Counted from the stretch's first letter, positions 45,365-54,031 are shown. The stretch is 64,000 bases of DNA from Bacteroidia bacterium (GCA_030427585.1 JAUIBW010000017.1:43285-107284), one strand, 5' to 3'. Numbers and translations: made by a program. The notes: generated by a model from the letters alone, not told the origin.

Positions 45365-45388
45365 AAAGAACCATAAAAGATTAAAACA

Positions 45389-46786
45389 ATGAAAAAACAA
45401 CATCTATATATCGCTTTGGTATTACTGCTCACATTAACCTCGTGTGGCAGTTACCAGAGCTACACGAGAGTCAACCCAGAAAAGGTTGAAGCGTACCGAA
45501 ACACAAAACAAACAGCCGATACAACATCCATTGCTACGATGGACTGGAAAATCTTTTTCAAGGACGAAACCTTGATTATGCACATTGATAGTGCTTTGGT
45601 AAACAATTTGGATATGCAGCGTGCCCAACAAAATTTGGGCATTGCCAATTCACTGGTAAAGCAATCTAAAGCTGCATTAACACCAGCGATTAATGCAGGT
45701 GTCAACTACACGCGCCAAGAACGTTCTGGCGAAAGTGCTATCGGACAAATATTGGGAAGTGGCGGCATTGACGACTGGACCTTTGGGCCAACCTTGTCTT
45801 GGGAGCTGGATATTTGGGGGCGTTTGAGTAGCCAGAAACGTGCTGCGATTGCCAGATACTACCAAACCCAAAACGTACAGCGTTTGGTACAATCACAAGT
45901 GGTAAATGGTGTCGCCAATTTGTACTACACATTGCAATCTTTGGATGCACAAAAAGAAATTGTGGAACAAACCATCGTTAACCGAACTGAGGGTATCGAA
46001 ACCACAAAAGCTTTAAAAGAATCTGGAAGCGTAACGGAAGTTGCCGTAAAACAGACCGAAGCACAGTTACTCACGGCACAATCCATTTTGGTGGATATTG
46101 AAAACCAAATCACCATTACAGAAAACGCTATGAGTGTGTTGTTAGGTAGAGCACCGGGAAGTATTGCTCGTAATCCGTTTCCACAAACTATTAATAACGA
46201 AGAACTTTTAGAAACAGGTGTGCCAATACAAATGCTGGATAACCGTCCGGATGTATTATTGGCAGAATACGGCTTGGTAGAAGCCTTGGAATTGACCAAT
46301 TCTGCACAGGCAAGCTTTTTTCCAACCTTGAGCATCACAGGAAATGGCGGATTGAACAGTCAAAATTTTTCAGATTTGTTTAGCGCCAATGCGTGGTTTG
46401 CCAATATAACAGGAGGATTATTACAACCAATTTTTAATCAAAGGCGCTTGAGAACCCAAAAGGAAATTCGATTGAGCGAACAAGAAATCGCTGCATTGGA
46501 TTATAAAGAAAGTGTGCTCGTGGGCTATCAGGAAGTATCAAATGCCTTAAGCAATATCGACGCTAGCAAACAAAAACTGAAATACAAGGAGCAAGAGAAA
46601 GATGCCTTGTACCTTTCGTTGGACTATTCTGAGCAGTTGCAAGAGCAAGGTTTTGTGAACTATCTGGAAATTCTTAGAGCAAAGGATTTGACCCTTAATG
46701 CCGAACTAGAAATCATCAACTTAAAGTTGAACCAGCTTATTGGACAGACCAATTTGTACAGAGCCTTGGGTGGTGGTTGGAGATAA
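45389..46786 (+). CDS. Outer-membrane efflux channel (TolC/OprM family lipoprotein)
   Basis: A 465-residue OMF protein. Lipoprotein signal LLLTLTSCGSYQSY; then two copies of the helix-hairpin repeat, the first with DMQRAQQNLGIANSLVKQSKAALTPAINAGVNYT, a beta-barrel segment FGPTLSWELDIWGRLSSQ, and the second with the NRPDVLLAEYGLVEA motif (usual N-R-P-D-I) and ASFFPTLSITGNGGL. Together with the two upstream genes (33- and 24-nt gaps) it makes a complete tripartite efflux pump. Confidence 0.92.
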   Translation: MKKQHLYIALVLLLTLTSCGSYQSYTRVNPEKVEAYRNTKQTADTTSIATMDWKIFFKDETLIMHIDSALVNNLDMQRAQQNLGIANSLVKQSKAALTPAINAGVNYTRQERSGESAIGQILGSGGIDDWTFGPTLSWELDIWGRLSSQKRAAIARYYQTQNVQRLVQSQVVNGVANLYYTLQSLDAQKEIVEQTIVNRTEGIETTKALKESGSVTEVAVKQTEAQLLTAQSILVDIENQITITENAMSVLLGRAPGSIARNPFPQTINNEELLETGVPIQMLDNRPDVLLAEYGLVEALELTNSAQASFFPTLSITGNGGLNSQNFSDLFSANAWFANITGGLLQPIFNQRRLRTQKEIRLSEQEIAALDYKESVLVGYQEVSNALSNIDASKQKLKYKEQEKDALYLSLDYSEQLQEQGFVNYLEILRAKDLTLNAELEIINLKLNQLIGQTNLYRALGGGWR

Positions 46787-46938
46787 ATAACAGCATATCA
46801 GTACGAACGAGGAACGAGAAAAATCTCATCAAAATAAAAGAGATTTAGCTATGCCGAACCATGCGGTTTATCATTGCCCGTTCCCCACGCTGTCGAAATG
46901 ACAAAACATAAGAGTTTTATAAGAAAAGAACATAAAAA

Positions 46939-48081
46939 ATGCAAGAATTTATAACAACATATAGGTCGCAAATTATATTCCTCGTCGTAGTAGTGATAAG
47001 CTATGTGGTTTTAATGTGGTTAACGCGATTTTCGACAAATTGGGTGAGAACACGATTAGAGCGAAAGTATAATCTCAACAATTCAAAGACCATCAAGTTA
47101 TTAAAAAGAATGTTGGGCACGCTTTGGACGGTGTTGGCACTAATGAGCTTCTCTTATGTATTCTTGAATGACCAGTTGCAAGTACTTGTAAAAGAGAACT
47201 TTTATTTGATGCTCTATATTGGTATTGTTACAGTGCTTACTATTGGTATCGGGGCTTTTGTGCAATTGTTTTTCAACCAAAGAATTGACGAAAGACGTTA
47301 CACCAACGAAGATGCCACGAACCTTATATTTTTAAAATATGTAGCACTCACCGCCATATCTATTTTAGGATTGATATTGGTGGTATTGGCATTTCCGAAG
47401 CTACAAGGGCTTGCCAAAACCGCTTTAGGGGGCGCAGGGATTTTGGCTGTTGTTATAGGTATCGCATCTCAGGAAGCCTTGGGCAACATAGTTAGCGGTA
47501 TGTTCATCATTGCCTTTAAACCCTTTAAAATTGGCGATATCATTAAGGTAACCGAAGAACAAATGGGAACTGTACATAACATCACATTACGACATACAGT
47601 TATCAAGAATTTTCAGAACAAGATGATAGTAATACCCAACTCCATCATCAACAAGGAAAAAGTAACCAACTATACCCTTGAAGACCAGAAGATTTGCCAA
47701 TGGCTAACGTTTGGCATTTCTTACGACAGTGATATCGATTTAGCAAAAAAAATCATTAAGGAAGAATGTGAAAAACATCCTTTTTTAATTGATAACAGAA
47801 GCTATACCGACAAGCAAAATGGTGTGGAAAAAGTGCAGGTAAGGGTTGTTAATTTAGGAGACTCATCAGTAGATATCAAGGCTTGGGCCTGGGCAAGTAC
47901 GTTTGGAGAAGCGTTTAATATGAAATCCGACCTGTTGGAAAGTATAAAAAAACGGTTTGATAAAGAAGGTGTCGAGATTCCGTATCCTCATAGAACCTTG
48001 GTTTATAAAGAAGCAAAACCAAGGATTAAAAATGAATCTGGACAAGAGCATATTAAAAACCAAGAAATGGTATTGAACTAA
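46939..48081 (+). CDS. MscS-type mechanosensitive ion channel
   Basis: A 380-residue small-conductance mechanosensitive channel. Three N-terminal membrane helices (about 10-30, 55-80, 88-110), then a pore helix GLAKTALGGAGILAVVIGIASQEALGNIVSGMFIIAFKPFKIGDII with the alternating Gly/Ala pattern of MscS TM3, then the beta-domain (NSIINKEKVTNY) and the alpha/beta cytosolic vestibule. It protects from osmotic downshock. Its stop codon overlaps the start of the TetR gene by 1 nt (TAATG). Confidence 0.9.
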   Translation: MQEFITTYRSQIIFLVVVVISYVVLMWLTRFSTNWVRTRLERKYNLNNSKTIKLLKRMLGTLWTVLALMSFSYVFLNDQLQVLVKENFYLMLYIGIVTVLTIGIGAFVQLFFNQRIDERRYTNEDATNLIFLKYVALTAISILGLILVVLAFPKLQGLAKTALGGAGILAVVIGIASQEALGNIVSGMFIIAFKPFKIGDIIKVTEEQMGTVHNITLRHTVIKNFQNKMIVIPNSIINKEKVTNYTLEDQKICQWLTFGISYDSDIDLAKKIIKEECEKHPFLIDNRSYTDKQNGVEKVQVRVVNLGDSSVDIKAWAWASTFGEAFNMKSDLLESIKKRFDKEGVEIPYPHRTLVYKEAKPRIKNESGQEHIKNQEMVLN

Positions 48082-48644
48082 TGATAATCGAAAAGCAGAT
48101 AGTAGAAGCCGCAAAAGCCAAGTTTGTTCGATTTGGAAGCAAGCACATTACAATGGACGAACTTGCAGCTATGCTCGGTATGTCCAAAAAGACGATTTAT
48201 AAGTATTTCGATTCAAAAGAAGATTTAGTAGTAGCAAGCATCAATTTGTTGATTAACGAGTTTAAGAAAGATGTACAACCAATAATAAATTCTGGAAGAA
48301 CACCTTTGCAAAAGATAGTAATCATTTACGATGTGGTATTCGATTACCTGTTGGAATTTAAGTCTTCATTTGTTCTTGGTTTGCAGAAATATTATCCAAA
48401 AGCCTATCGAACCTATAAGGATTTTAGCAGAAGTTTTGTGAGCAACACGATAGTTAGGCTTTTAAAGCAAGCACAGCAAAATTTAGAAATACGAAGCGAT
48501 GCAAACGTTGAATTGTTTGCGCAATTGTACTTACTGGATTTAGAAATGCGATTATATGGCACTGGGATTTTACTCGAAAGTTATTCGAAAGAAATACTGT
48601 TGGAATATATGATAACCAATAATTTAAAGGGTATCAAAATTTAG
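48081..48644 (+). CDS. TetR/AcrR family transcriptional regulator
   Basis: A 187-residue TetR regulator: N-terminal helix-turn-helix IVEAAKAKFVRFGSKHITMDELAAMLGMSKKTIYKYFDSKEDLV, then an all-helical ligand domain without a recognised subfamily. It is translationally coupled to the MscS gene through a TAATG overlap and follows the efflux operon, so it may repress one or both. A copy of the motif AAAGAACCATAAAA, which precedes three efflux genes, lies in inverted orientation just after its stop codon (48652-48665). Confidence 0.88.
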   Translation: MIIEKQIVEAAKAKFVRFGSKHITMDELAAMLGMSKKTIYKYFDSKEDLVVASINLLINEFKKDVQPIINSGRTPLQKIVIIYDVVFDYLLEFKSSFVLGLQKYYPKAYRTYKDFSRSFVSNTIVRLLKQAQQNLEIRSDANVELFAQLYLLDLEMRLYGTGILLESYSKEILLEYMITNNLKGIKI

Positions 48645-48768
48645 GTAGAGGTTTTATGGTTCTTTACCAAAGGCGCTGATCATGGAACTTGTTTCATTTG
48701 AGGCGCTTTTCTTTTTTTAACATTTTGTTATAAAGCAATTATATTTATCGTTAATATTTTTAACGAGT

Positions 48769-49734
48769 ATGACCAATAAGAAGATAGAGTATCAACTTAC
48801 CGCACCCGATGCCTTTTTTGAGGAAATCAATAAAAGGCTACCATCTAAGTTAGAAGGCAATGCCTTTATTCTGGATAAAAGCTTTGGCAAAGGAAAGCTT
48901 CAATATCTAAAAGTTCAAGAAGGACTTTGGGCGCAACAATTGGAATATTCTTTATTTGAGGAGTTAGAATTATACAGAATACCCAAGGCCACTAATGATT
49001 TGTTCTTGATAGATTTTTACTTATCGAATACTAAAATAGTTAGAAGTTCAGAAGGAAAAACATTTACACAAAGTTTTGAGAATGTGAATATTGTATTGTC
49101 TTCATCAACAACGGCCTCAAAGGCTATAGTTCCTAAAAAGCAACCCATAAAAATGTTTAGTATTCTGCTATCAAGAGATTGGTTGATCGATAATGTCATT
49201 GATGACTATGAGGATTTAAAGGAGCTTTTTTTGGCCGATTCGCCTATTTACCTTTCGGAAGACTTGGATTATAAGTTGAAGGATATTTTAAAACGGATTG
49301 ATTTTAACCAGAACAACAGACTCACTTCGGTATCCAACATTATTCAGATAATAGACTATTTGTTTTTACGTTTTGACAGGCGAAAGCTGGCCATTAACCA
49401 AACGAACATCCACCCGAATGATTTTAACAGTTTAATGCTAGTAAGGGAAATGTTGGACACCAACCCCGAGAAGGAAATCTTGCTCAAAGATTTATCGAAC
49501 CAAGCAGGGATGAGTTTGTCTAAATTTAAGCGACTTTTCAAGCAAGTGCTTGGCACAACGCCTTATCGATACCATTTAAAGAACAAAATGGAAAAGGCAA
49601 TGGAGACCATTCAACTAGGAACGCATTCCATTTCCGAAATAGGTTTCTTGATGGGCTATGCCAATTTGAGTCAGTTTTCAAAAGCCTTTAAAAATCATTT
49701 TGGATTGTTGCCAAGTGAGGTTGGTAATAAGTAA
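48769..49734 (+). CDS. AraC family transcriptional regulator, candidate activator of the shared promoter element
   Basis: A 321-residue regulator. The N-terminal 220 residues form a sensor domain unlike a standard cupin (KGKLQYLKVQEGLWAQQLEYSLF...), and the C-terminal 100 residues are an AraC double helix-turn-helix (LLKDLSNQAGMSLSKFKRLFKQVLGTTPYRYHLKNKM and ISEIGFLMGYANLSQFSKAFKNHFGLLPSEV). It lies at the right end of the block that holds seven promoters with 21-bp-spaced half-sites, the spacing that AraC proteins bind as tandem sites. That makes it the best candidate regulator of those genes; the link is inference. Confidence 0.87.
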   Translation: MTNKKIEYQLTAPDAFFEEINKRLPSKLEGNAFILDKSFGKGKLQYLKVQEGLWAQQLEYSLFEELELYRIPKATNDLFLIDFYLSNTKIVRSSEGKTFTQSFENVNIVLSSSTTASKAIVPKKQPIKMFSILLSRDWLIDNVIDDYEDLKELFLADSPIYLSEDLDYKLKDILKRIDFNQNNRLTSVSNIIQIIDYLFLRFDRRKLAINQTNIHPNDFNSLMLVREMLDTNPEKEILLKDLSNQAGMSLSKFKRLFKQVLGTTPYRYHLKNKMEKAMETIQLGTHSISEIGFLMGYANLSQFSKAFKNHFGLLPSEVGNK

Positions 49735-49833
49735 TTTTTTAGTGGTAGATATTTTAAATATTAATAAAAATTGCAATTACGATCCGTGTTATGGTAGTCC
49801 TAAAATTCTTCTTAATACTAAACTTACAATTAT

Positions 49834-50152
49834 CTATTTATCAATTTTCATAATTTGCTGAGCTACTTTTAACTGAAAAGCGGCAATAGTTTCACTTTTA
49901 GGTGCCAGGTTTAGCAAAACCATATTATAGCCCAACTTCGACAAACGACAGTCTAAAAAAGAAGTTCCATTTTTACAGAGATTAAAGATTTAATTAAAAT
50001 GTTTTTTTGAATCCACACCTGTTTTTTCCATCGATGTCATTGCCTTTTTACAGCTAATTTAATGCCCTCTGAAGCAACATTTTTAGATAACAAATCGCTT
50101 TCTAATTGGCACATGTTTTTTTGGTAAATTATATCTAGGAAATCCTGTATGG
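49834..50152 (-). pseudogene. Degenerate gene remnant, family not recognised
   Basis: On the minus strand the frame ending at 49834 reads NLCKNGTSFLDCRLSKLGYNMV...SETIAAFQLKVAQQIMKIDK, a protein-like C-terminus, but is open for only about 50 codons. Upstream in another frame (to about 50150) comes IQDFLDIIYQKNMCQLESDLLSKNVASEGIKLAVKR before a stop. Together they look like one small helical protein broken by at least one frameshift. No start codon or family can be given. Confidence 0.35.
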
Positions 50153-50228
50153 TGTTATTTGTGTGAGTCAATAGCTATGAGGCAGTAAGTAAAAATGACA
50201 GATATGTAAAGTTTCACAATTCCAAATA

Positions 50229-50241
50229 TGTCAAAATGACA
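50229..50241 (+). promoter_or_regulatory. Candidate enhancer-binding-protein site, TGTCA-AAA-TGACA
   Basis: A perfect 5-bp dyad with 3-bp spacer lying about 110 bp upstream of the -24 element of the Hsp20 promoter, the normal place and form for a sigma-54 activator site. A further TGACA half-site is at 50196-50200. Function is inferred. Confidence 0.5.
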
Positions 50242-50338
50242 CTTCAGTCTGTAGAAAAAATGCCAAAATGGCTTTTTTTTAAAATTTAGTTAGCTTGAAA
50301 GATGGTCTTCTATATGTAAGCTTATCTTTTTTTTCATT

Positions 50339-50355
50339 TTGGCATTTCATTTGCA
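50339..50355 (+). promoter_or_regulatory. Sigma-54-type -24/-12 promoter of the Hsp20 gene
   Basis: TTGGCATTTCATTTGCA has the invariant GG and GC of the sigma-54 consensus (TGGCAC-N5-TTGC) at the exact 10-nt interval. The start codon of the Hsp20 gene follows 68 nt after the -12 element. No Bacteroidota TAnnTTTG box stands out between them. Confidence 0.65.
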
Positions 50356-50423
50356 TAATATGAAACGAAATCGTTTAAGATTTCAAAATTTGTTTTAATG
50401 TTTAATTTTAAATTTAAATTATT

Positions 50424-50900
50424 ATGAGCACATTAGTAAATGTTCCTAAAAATGGAAATTTAGTAAGCAGTAATTCAGGTTTAACCATGCCAATCTGGTC
50501 AAGATGGATTGACGAGATGTTTAACACAGACCTCCCCTCGGTATTTACTACTAATTTTAATACCGGTATTTCCCTACCTAAAGTAAATATTAAGGAAACT
50601 GCAGATGCTTATTTCGTAGAAATGGCTGTGCCCGGTCTTAAGAAATCAGATTTTCACATCAACCTTGACAATCAAGTATTATCTATTTCTACAGAAGTAG
50701 AAGTAGAGAACGAACAAAAAGAAGAAAATTACACAAGAAGAGAGTTCGGGTATTCTTCTTTCAAAAGATCTTTCACTCTGCCAGAAACTGTGGATGATGC
50801 TAAGATTGATGCAAGCTACAAAGATGGTATCTTAAGTATTGAGTTACCTAAAAAAGAGGAGGCGAAACAGAAGCCTGCTAGAGCCATCAAAATTTCATAA
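50424..50900 (+). CDS. Hsp20 small heat-shock protein (alpha-crystallin domain)
   Basis: A 158-residue chaperone. The alpha-crystallin domain covers about residues 50-145: LPKVNIKETADAYFVEMAVPGLKKSDFHINLDNQVLSISTEVEVENE and the C-terminal DGILSIELPKKEE with the IxI-like element ARAIKIS. It binds unfolding proteins and holds them for refolding. The gene is preceded by a sigma-54-type promoter and followed by a strong terminator at 50931-50960. Confidence 0.93.
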   Translation: MSTLVNVPKNGNLVSSNSGLTMPIWSRWIDEMFNTDLPSVFTTNFNTGISLPKVNIKETADAYFVEMAVPGLKKSDFHINLDNQVLSISTEVEVENEQKEENYTRREFGYSSFKRSFTLPETVDDAKIDASYKDGILSIELPKKEEAKQKPARAIKIS

Positions 50901-50930
50901 TTTATTTCTTGATTGATGATTGATTGAAAT

Positions 50931-50960
50931 CTGGGGCTGGTAACCCCCAGCCCCTTTCTT
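50931..50960 (+). terminator. GC-rich terminator after Hsp20
   Basis: GGGGCTGG (50933-50940) pairs with CCAGCCCC (50947-50954) followed by TTTCTTT; one of the most GC-rich hairpins in this AT-rich window. Confidence 0.8.
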
Positions 50961-50994
50961 TATAACTGATTACTTATTGATAAAATACCGTATC

Positions 50995-51423
50995 ATGAAA
51001 GTATTTGGAAAAGAACTTGGAACAAATATCAAATTTCCTCCATTTATAAATCAATTTATTGGGAAGCTATTGCCAAAACATCAAAATGAAGAGATGATTA
51101 CTGTACCATCAACTAATATCAGTGATTAAGAAAAGGCTTTTGAGCTTTCTATAGCGTTACCGGGATTGAGCAAAAATGATATTGAGATAGAAATACAATA
51201 TAATTACTTGATCATTAGTGCAAAAATACAATCTCAAAAAGAGGAAAAAGATAAGAATTGGATACGGGCCGAGTTTGTTAGCCATTCATTTTATCGGGTT
51301 TTTGAATTGCCTTCGAATGCTGATACAGAAACAATAGAAGTAAAAATGAAGAATGGTCGATTAGACATAAAGGTAGGAAAGAAAAAAACCAGAATAGCAT
51401 CGACAGTTATACATGTAAAATAG
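50995..51423 (+). pseudogene. Second Hsp20 gene interrupted by an in-frame stop
   Basis: The frame from ATG 50995 gives MKVFGKELGTNIKFPPFI...PSTNISD, then TAA at 51127-51129, then continues in the same frame with EKAFELSIALPGLSKNDIEIEIQYNYLIISAKI and a full alpha-crystallin domain to 51423 (143 codons in all). A single change (such as GAA to TAA) has probably inactivated it. Alternatively translation could restart at an ATG just after the stop region (51166), giving an 85-residue shortened chaperone that lacks the first beta strand. Confidence 0.75.
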
Positions 51424-51465
51424 AGAGGAAAGAAATTATCAAACATTTAAAGAAACAGGATAGCC

Positions 51466-51954
51466 ATGAAAAAATACATATTTATAATAATCGTAGGATT
51501 TCTTTGTATGACTAGCTGTACCGGTCAGCAAAAGAAACCTGACAAAAATGAGATAAAAGAAGAATCAGAAAAAATAGCACAACAACCCAAAGGAGCATGG
51601 AAAGTTGATAAAGAATTTGATGAGAATGGAAACCTAATTCGTTATGACAGCATCTATTCCTGGTCCTCGAAAGGTACATTAAATGATTTTGCTTCACTTA
51701 ATAAAGATAGTTTATTGAATTCATTTGAGTCAAAATTTTATAGAAATTTTTCGCAATTTAAAGATCAAGGTTTTGACAATATTTTTAGTCAAGATTCGCT
51801 TTTTAGTAAAAGTTTTTTTAATGATGATTTTTTTGAAAGTGATTTTGGTAAAGACTTTATGGATATAGATAAAATCAGAGAAGATATGATGAAAGAACAA
51901 AAGAGATTTTTAGAAAAGTATAAATCAAAATTTAAGGAACGAGAAGATAAATAA
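51466..51954 (+). CDS. Lipoprotein of unknown function, Phe/Ser/Asp-rich
   Basis: A 162-residue protein with a lipoprotein signal (MKKYIFIIIVGFLCMTSCTGQQ, lipobox MTSC). The mature part starts with a GAWKVDKEFDENGNLIRYDSIYSWSSKG segment, which is found in other Bacteroidota stress-related lipoproteins beside Hsp20 genes, then a Phe-Ser-Asp-rich repeat-like stretch (SLFSKSFFNDDFFESDFGKDFMDID) and a basic coiled end. Function unknown. It follows the broken Hsp20 gene by 42 nt and ends with a terminator. Confidence 0.65.
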   Translation: MKKYIFIIIVGFLCMTSCTGQQKKPDKNEIKEESEKIAQQPKGAWKVDKEFDENGNLIRYDSIYSWSSKGTLNDFASLNKDSLLNSFESKFYRNFSQFKDQGFDNIFSQDSLFSKSFFNDDFFESDFGKDFMDIDKIREDMMKEQKRFLEKYKSKFKEREDK

Positions 51955-51956
51955 AC

Positions 51957-52005
51957 AGAAGTGATTTAAACTTTTCGCCAGAGTCAAAAAGTTTAAATCA
52001 CTTCT
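51957..52005 (+). terminator. Long-stem terminator after the 162-aa lipoprotein gene
   Basis: A perfect 19-bp stem, 51957-51975 with 51987-52005, and an 11-nt loop. It begins 3 nt after the stop codon. Confidence 0.75.
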
Positions 52006-52497
52006 GTAAATACATCTTTCAAAAAATGCATGGTTTACTAATAATTAACCTGCAATCTTCTATTAAAAAGTTCGGTAACCGTTATTTCCTCTTGCGCAAT
52101 ACTAATAAAACGATATAAGTTATAAATAATGTATACAATTATATATTTCTCCAACATTTTTTTAATTCAATTTAACTTCTCCATTTAGAAATGAAAAGAA
52201 GGTTTTACTGGTAATAATTAAACTTCTGAAAGATGTAATACCTATAAATAATCTCTGCAAACAAAAACTCTAACATATTATTTCTTAATACTCCATTTTG
52301 GATAGCTGATAATTTCCAGATAGATTCTTAAAAGAACCATAATATGTTATTATATTTTAATTAGTACATCTAAAAAATGCGGTAAGTTAAATTTCATAAA
52401 ATAATTAGTAACTACAATACATCGCTAAATCTATTGTAATTTAATTTATGTTTTTATATATTACTATAAGATTAATTTAACATATACCCTATTTCGT
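52006..52497. other. 492-nt AT-rich intergenic region
   Basis: I see no ORF, RNA gene or strong hairpin. A stray copy of AAAGAACCATAA, like the motif in front of the RND genes, is at 52331-52342 but 156 nt from the nearest start codon. Confidence 0.5.
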
Positions 52498-53514
52498 ATG
52501 AAAAAACCTATCTTTTTATTATGGTCATTATTGATACCCGTAATGACATTCTCCCAGCAAAATATAGATGATTTATTAGCTGCGGGTATTAATGACGCTC
52601 AACGTTTTACTTCTGATTACTTGAAGCCGGCTTCAGACGGATTAATGTATAGTATGAATCATGGTTGGTTTAATGATGCAAAAGCTAAAAAGAAATTTGG
52701 ATTCGAGATTTCTTTAGTAGTAAATGCCGCATTTGTAGGTGATGACAATAAATCTTTTATCTTAGATACTTCGCAATATGAGAATCTTCAATTCAAAGAT
52801 GGGAGTATACAAAAGGAAGTAGCTACTGCTTTTGGCGATATCAAGGATGTGGTAGTGGTCGTAGAAGGAGAAAGTTCTATTCCATTGATACCGCCACAGG
52901 ATGCAGAATTCGAATTACCTACAGGATTAGGAGAATCTAATATTAATTTTGTTCCAACTGCTTTTTTACAAGCTAGTTTTAGCCCTTTAAAAGGAACGGA
53001 GATTAAAGCCAGGTTTTTTCCAAAAGTAAATACAAGTGATACCAAGGTTGGTTTTTATGGTTTTGGTTTGCAACAAGAATTTACTTCTTGGCTCCCGGCA
53101 GATAAAATCTTTCCTGTCGCTATATCTGGTTTAGTGGCATATACTCATTTAGACGCAAGTTATGATTTTACAGATACCAATATTGTGGATGGAGAGAATC
53201 AGCGGTTTGAAAACAATACAAATACTATGTTGTTTCAGATCATCGGTTCTACCAAAATGCCCATTTTTAATTTCTACGGAGGTTTAGGGTATATTTCTGG
53301 AAAATCAACAACTGATCTAAAAGGAACGTATAGAGTGCAATCAGGAATAGTCTCCCAGGAAACAATCACTGACCCGTTTTCGATAGAAAACAAGGTTTCA
53401 GGTATTCGTGGAACCTTAGGGGCTAAGCTAACCCTTTCCTTTTTTAGGATAAATGTGGATTATACTCTAGCTAAATACAATGGAGTTTCTTTTGGCCTAA
53501 ATTTTGGTTTTTAA
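52498..53514 (+). CDS. DUF6588 family protein (outer-membrane beta-barrel-like)
   Basis: A 338-residue protein with a signal peptide (MKKPIFLLWSLLIPVMTFSQ) and the DUF6588 pattern: NIDDLLAAGINDAQRFTSDYLKPASDGLMYSMNHGWFNDAKAKKKFGFEISL near the start, an extended loop region, then alternating strands (ARFFPKVNTSDTKVGFYGFGLQQEF, VDYTLAKYNGVSFGLNFGF) ending in aromatic Phe as outer-membrane barrels do. Function unknown; exported barrel is inferred. Confidence 0.78.
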   Translation: MKKPIFLLWSLLIPVMTFSQQNIDDLLAAGINDAQRFTSDYLKPASDGLMYSMNHGWFNDAKAKKKFGFEISLVVNAAFVGDDNKSFILDTSQYENLQFKDGSIQKEVATAFGDIKDVVVVVEGESSIPLIPPQDAEFELPTGLGESNINFVPTAFLQASFSPLKGTEIKARFFPKVNTSDTKVGFYGFGLQQEFTSWLPADKIFPVAISGLVAYTHLDASYDFTDTNIVDGENQRFENNTNTMLFQIIGSTKMPIFNFYGGLGYISGKSTTDLKGTYRVQSGIVSQETITDPFSIENKVSGIRGTLGAKLTLSFFRINVDYTLAKYNGVSFGLNFGF

Positions 53515-53728
53515 AATTCAGCTATTGTACTGTATGGATGACAATGATTTGTTAAAAGTATTAACGATCCATCATCTAATCAAAAAACTCATCTTATTAA
53601 ATAAGCAACCAAAAGTATTAACAATTATTGATGAAAGTGATTTTGATTGAAGAACTGCACAAGGTTCATATAAATGTCACATTCTTCATTATTGTATACT
53701 GTTATTTTTTATCAAATATTACTTTTAT

Positions 53729-53752
53729 TTGCTGATCTATGTAGATCAGCAA
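53729..53752. promoter_or_regulatory. Perfect 24-bp palindrome, possible operator or terminator
   Basis: TTGCTGATCTA (53729-53739) and its complement (53742-53752) are separated by 2 nt. It lies 215 nt after DUF6588 and lacks a T run, so it may be an operator rather than a terminator. Confidence 0.35.
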
Positions 53753-53939
53753 CAAAAACACGTTTTATTATTTTAATAAAGTATACTCTAATTTGCCCTT
53801 CCTATACTTTAATTGAAATCACAAAATGAGATATATAGAATTACCTATAATACATCTTAAAGACCTTCCTATCGATTATTTTTTTGCGCAAATATGAAAC
53901 TGTGGCAAAAAAATGAAAAATAAAACAAAAAATTATTTC

Positions 53940-53966
53940 TATTTAGATTCGTTCTTAATAAATTTG
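53940..53966 (+). promoter_or_regulatory. Promoter of the DUF6607 operon with a Fur-like dyad
   Basis: The -7 box TAAATTTG is at 53959-53966. It overlaps an imperfect dyad (ATTTAGATT-cg-TTCTTAATAAAT, from 53940) resembling the Fur boxes seen before Bacteroidota iron-uptake genes. Base match is partial, so Fur control is an inference from position and gene content. Confidence 0.4.
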
Positions 53967-54031
53967 CAACACATATATCTTATTTTAATTCAATCTAAAT
54001 AAGTATTAATAATTTTTTAAAACATTCAAAA

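Larger units (their letters stand above)
49735..50423. other. 689-nt region between AraC and Hsp20 genes
   Basis: Contains the degenerate remnant (49834-50152), a TGTCA-AAA-TGACA dyad at 50229-50241, a short hairpin with GCCAAAATGGC at 50262-50272 followed by a T run, and a sigma-54-type promoter at 50339-50355. Nothing else is recognised. Confidence 0.6.
53515..54031. other. 517-nt intergenic region upstream of the iron-related operon
   Basis: Contains an 11-bp perfect dyad (TTGCTGATCTA-tg-TAGATCAGCAA, 53729-53752), and the promoter of the DUF6607 gene with a -7 box TAAATTTG at 53959-53966. No ORF is recognised. Confidence 0.55.

Noticed and set aside
46800..46935. Dispersed intergenic repeat (region with GAACGAGGAACGAG and CTGTCGAAATGAC)
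   Set aside because: It resembles repeats seen between genes in some flavobacteria, but there is no second copy in the window to support it.
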